Below are positions 30,770-33,385 of a stretch of 33,385 bases of DNA, piece by piece. The translations under genes and the position numbers were made by a program. Source of the stretch: Bermanella sp034112325 (GTDB lineage: Bacteria > Pseudomonadota > Gammaproteobacteria > Pseudomonadales > Oceanobacteraceae); assembly GCA_034112325.1 (NCBI GenBank), contig JAWUVO010000074.1:1-33385 (forward strand), given 5' to 3'. The notes beneath the pieces were generated by a model that had not been told where the DNA came from, made no database searches, and was given only the letters and a program-made list of their open reading frames with translations. Each line of letters opens with the position of its first letter. Positions within the stretch are counted from its first letter, which is position 1.

Positions 30770-33316
30770 ATGAAATGGCATGTTTTACTAATTTTTATTA
30801 GCTCGTTAGTTATGAGCTCTTTGGTGCAAAGTGCGGCATGCGACGCTTCTAATGCAGCCACTGGGACTGGAGCAGCCGACGGAAGTAACTGTACCGTGGC
30901 TGGGTCCCAGTCAACCATTCAGCTTAATTTCATATCGGGCTTTGACAGTGCCGCGGCCCTTGCCGCCGTGGGTGGTAATAATGGCACCACCTTAGGTGCA
31001 CAGCGAAAGCTATCATTTATAAAAGCGGCTGAAACCATAGCTGGGCAGGTGGCCTCTAGCCAAGTTATTATTATTGATGCAGAGTTTAGTTTTACCATAG
31101 GTGACTGCGATGCTACTTCTGCCACGTTAGGCAGTGCAGGGCCTACCGTAAACTTTTCTTTCCCTAGCCCGCCACCGGGAATAACGGCCAATACTTTGTA
31201 CCCTGTCGGTTTAGTAAATGATATTACAAGCTCTGATAATTATTCACCTGGTTCCGACATCAGTTCAAACTTTAACAGTAATATTGGTAATCCTGGATGT
31301 TTAGAGGGCAGCAGTGGTTGGTATTATGGCTTCGACGACACCCCTTCAGCCAGCTATATAGGGTTTACCACGGTATTGCTCCATGAAATTACCCATGGTC
31401 TAGGATTTAGCAGCTTAGTGAATCCTTCAACTGGAGCTAAAGCTAACACTTTAGATGATATTTTTTCCAATAACCTCTATTCACTGGCTCAGTCTGCGTC
31501 ATGGCCTGGTCTAACAGATGCACAACGAGCGGCTTCTGCAACCAGTGTGAATGGCCTGCTATGGACTGGCAACAATGTGAATACTCAGGCTATTGGGTTA
31601 CTTACAGACGGCTTTAATAATTCAGGTACCGGTTCGACCACGTCTTTTGAAGCTGACGATAGAGTTGAAATGTACGCACCTGATCCAGTTGAGGGTGGCT
31701 CCAGTGTCAGTCATTTTAATACTGACGCAGCACCCAATGAATTAATGGAGCCCCAATATACTAGCTATTCAGATACCCTAGGATTATCGTTATATTTGCT
31801 TAAAGATATTGGCTGGACCGTAACTGTAAACAATGCACCTACCATCACAGCAGTCAATCAAACCACTAATGAAGATACTCCATTAACAATTGATATTAGC
31901 AGCTGGGGCGTTGATGCTGATGGCGATACTAAGACGTATTATGTGAATTCCTGTGCTGCCAATATAACCTGTTCAATTTCGGCCGCTAATCTAACATTAA
32001 CCCCCGCTGAAAATTACAACGGCAGTACTAATTTAATTACCATCGGGGTGTCTGATGGTAACGGTGGCTCAGCCATTGATAGCTTTAATTTAAATGTGGT
32101 TGCCCAGAATGATGCTCCAGCTTGGAGTTCTATTAGCACTCAAAACTTGATTGTCGATGGTAATTCTGTGGCTGTTAATTTAGCCACCTATGCCACTGAT
32201 ATTGATGGCGACTCACTAAGCTATTCACAAGTAGGCTGTGGTACAGGTCTAGCCTGTTCTGTTTCTGGCTCGACGCTTACGTTATCAGCCAGTTCTAATG
32301 ACGGAAACTCTGTATCAGTGACTATTCGGGCTGATGACTCCAATGGTGGTCAGACTAACGTTAATATCAATGTTGATATTATCAGCGCCAACGCAATTGT
32401 AATTGACGGCACGCCTTTAGCCCCTAATGCTTCGATAGATATAAGTAATACTGGGCTTAATATCGATATATCTCCTGTTAATGACAGCGCGAGCTTTGCA
32501 TTAGACTTAGATGGCTCAGATGTGGCGTCACTTATCACAATAAGTGGCAACTCCCTCACCTTGGCTATGCCTGACTCAGGTGCGTTTGCAGGTACTTATA
32601 CCCTAACAGTGACAAACTCTGCTGCTGGTAGCCCGTTTACTTTCGAATTCGTAAGAGCACCGCGATTAAACTTCTCGGCCACTAGGCTGCTGGAGAAAAT
32701 GTCGCTTCAAACGCTGAAAATTGAAGGTGGTGCAGCAGGAACGCTTTATACATTAAGTTCAGATGTGGCTGAGTTAACGGTTCCTGGCAACGCCACCGCA
32801 GTCAATGACCCCGATAGCTACAATGCCGCTACCATAACTTTAGGGGTGTCTGAAATAGCCAGCTCTACTGATGTAGAGATAACCGCCAGCAGCACATACG
32901 AAGACGCAACCTCTAGCGGTGTTAGCCTAGAACCTGCCCGAATACACAACCTAACCATGGAAGATGACAGCGGCTCGGTACTAACCGCAGGCACATTTGA
33001 GCTGAATTTAAGCAACCTAGGTTCCTACAATTTAGAGCCTGAATATAACACCAACAGCTTAGGCGCTGTGTCAATTTCACTGCCTGATAATAGCCTGAAT
33101 TACAGTGTGGAAGCGCAGCACAATAGCTTTACCAGCAAAGATGTTTCATTACTTTCTAGCCAACTGAACCAAGTGGTTACCATGCAAGAAGAGGCGTCAG
33201 ACTCCAGCGTTACTATTGTCATTAGTAGTTCAAGTTCTGGTGGCGGTAGTCTAGGTTTAGGCACTCTTATTCTATTTATATTAATGTCAGTTAAAGCTAG
33301 AAGACGTCGCTACTAA
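30770..33316 (+). CDS. Secreted zinc metalloprotease with Ig/cadherin-like repeats and GlyGly-CTERM tail
   Basis: The product has 848 residues from the ATG at 30770, chosen because MKWHVLLIFISSLVMSSLVQ begins a normal signal peptide; an in-frame ATG at 30758 also exists. The protease domain has the zinc site HEITHGLGF (205-213), a likely third ligand in SHFN (H315) and the following NELMEP, as in M57-like or PA-domain secreted proteases. From about 350 come two tandem cadherin-like modules (NEDTPLTIDISSWGVDADGD, then TYATDIDGDSLSYSQVGCG) with DxDGD calcium-type motifs, then further beta-rich domains. The C-terminus (GGGSLGLGTLILFILMSVKA then RRRRY) is a GlyGly-CTERM signal, processed by rhombosortase after type II secretion. 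Substrate is unknown. Confidence 0.88.
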   Translation: MKWHVLLIFISSLVMSSLVQSAACDASNAATGTGAADGSNCTVAGSQSTIQLNFISGFDSAAALAAVGGNNGTTLGAQRKLSFIKAAETIAGQVASSQVIIIDAEFSFTIGDCDATSATLGSAGPTVNFSFPSPPPGITANTLYPVGLVNDITSSDNYSPGSDISSNFNSNIGNPGCLEGSSGWYYGFDDTPSASYIGFTTVLLHEITHGLGFSSLVNPSTGAKANTLDDIFSNNLYSLAQSASWPGLTDAQRAASATSVNGLLWTGNNVNTQAIGLLTDGFNNSGTGSTTSFEADDRVEMYAPDPVEGGSSVSHFNTDAAPNELMEPQYTSYSDTLGLSLYLLKDIGWTVTVNNAPTITAVNQTTNEDTPLTIDISSWGVDADGDTKTYYVNSCAANITCSISAANLTLTPAENYNGSTNLITIGVSDGNGGSAIDSFNLNVVAQNDAPAWSSISTQNLIVDGNSVAVNLATYATDIDGDSLSYSQVGCGTGLACSVSGSTLTLSASSNDGNSVSVTIRADDSNGGQTNVNINVDIISANAIVIDGTPLAPNASIDISNTGLNIDISPVNDSASFALDLDGSDVASLITISGNSLTLAMPDSGAFAGTYTLTVTNSAAGSPFTFEFVRAPRLNFSATRLLEKMSLQTLKIEGGAAGTLYTLSSDVAELTVPGNATAVNDPDSYNAATITLGVSEIASSTDVEITASSTYEDATSSGVSLEPARIHNLTMEDDSGSVLTAGTFELNLSNLGSYNLEPEYNTNSLGAVSISLPDNSLNYSVEAQHNSFTSKDVSLLSSQLNQVVTMQEEASDSSVTIVISSSSSGGGSLGLGTLILFILMSVKARRRRY

Positions 33317-33385
33317 GTTTTATTGCTAGCCTCTATTGAGGCAAGCTGGGCCATAGCTTAATATATGACTTATAGTCATTATGTT
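33317..33385. other. End of window: short hairpins after the metalloprotease
   Basis: GCCTC-TATT-GAGGC (33329-33342) is a 5-bp hairpin 12 bp after the stop, without a T-run, so at most a weak terminator. ATGACT-TAT-AGTCAT (33365-33379) is a second short palindrome close to the window end. Confidence 0.4.

Noticed and set aside
30919..31191. Minus-strand 90-residue frame opposite the metalloprotease
   Set aside because: It is an antisense shadow within a clear signal-peptide and protease coding frame.
1..33385. CRISPR array, insertion sequence, prophage or toxin-antitoxin system
   Set aside because: No regularly spaced repeats, transposase, integrase, phage structural gene or recognised toxin pair was found on either strand.

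Overview
The window is A/T-rich gammaproteobacterial chromosome (roughly 40-43% GC by eye, not computed). Gene order and families fit a marine relative of Pseudomonas with a polar flagellum: flhA-flhF-fleN-fliA-cheY-cheZ-cheA-cheB-motC-motD-parC-parP-cheW-DUF2802, all on the minus strand, matches the Pseudomonas/Vibrio class of flagellar-chemotaxis loci. Oceanospirillales or another Pseudomonadales-type lineage is plausible, but the species is not identifiable from the sequence alone.

Layout. 1-674: 5' part of a minus-strand YgiQ-family radical SAM gene. 675-1009: no gene, but a 97-nt nested-hairpin element and a strong minus-strand terminator. 1010-2596: two genes for exported proteins whose frames are broken by three single-base indels (a DUF6160/FilA-like surface protein and a small unrecognised exported protein). 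2597-3214: no convincing gene, one REP-like repeat copy. 3215-3406: tRNA-Glu(TTC) and tRNA-Ala(GGC) behind a good sigma70 promoter. 3585-4103: exported rhodanese. 4233-4304: REP-like repeats. 4313-19893: the flagellar/chemotaxis block. 20142-21929: Tat-exported aldonolactone oxidase-like flavoprotein with a lipoprotein cytochrome c. 21930-22474: no gene, hairpins and a minus-strand terminator. 22475-25188: small membrane protein, acyl-CoA thioesterase II, TrmA and a small conserved-looking protein. 25283-27424: methyl-accepting chemotaxis protein. 27522-30077: HrpB helicase. 30200-33316: an unrecognised exported or anchored protein and a GlyGly-CTERM zinc metalloprotease.

How it works together. 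FlhA is the export-gate protein. FlhF and FleN set flagellar position and number. FliA (sigma28) drives late genes. CheY/Z/A/B/W are the signalling core. MotC/MotD are a second stator pair. ParC/ParP place chemotaxis arrays at the pole. The MCP at 25283 can feed into the same system. The sequence shows a sigma54-type site before flhA, a sigma28-type site before cheY and a second sigma54-type site before cheW, which suggests staged and partly independent expression.

Most worth a second look: an unrecognised 110-residue gene inserted between parC and parP; anti-Shine-Dalgarno/Shine-Dalgarno pairing potential in the fliA-cheY gap that could separate read-through from sigma28-initiated cheY translation; three repeated acidic DEFxxLLDxL motifs in the CheA linker that resemble the CheZ C-terminal peptide; the frame-broken surface-protein locus; and the nested-hairpin element upstream of ygiQ. 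I saw no CRISPR array, insertion sequence, prophage or recognised defence system.
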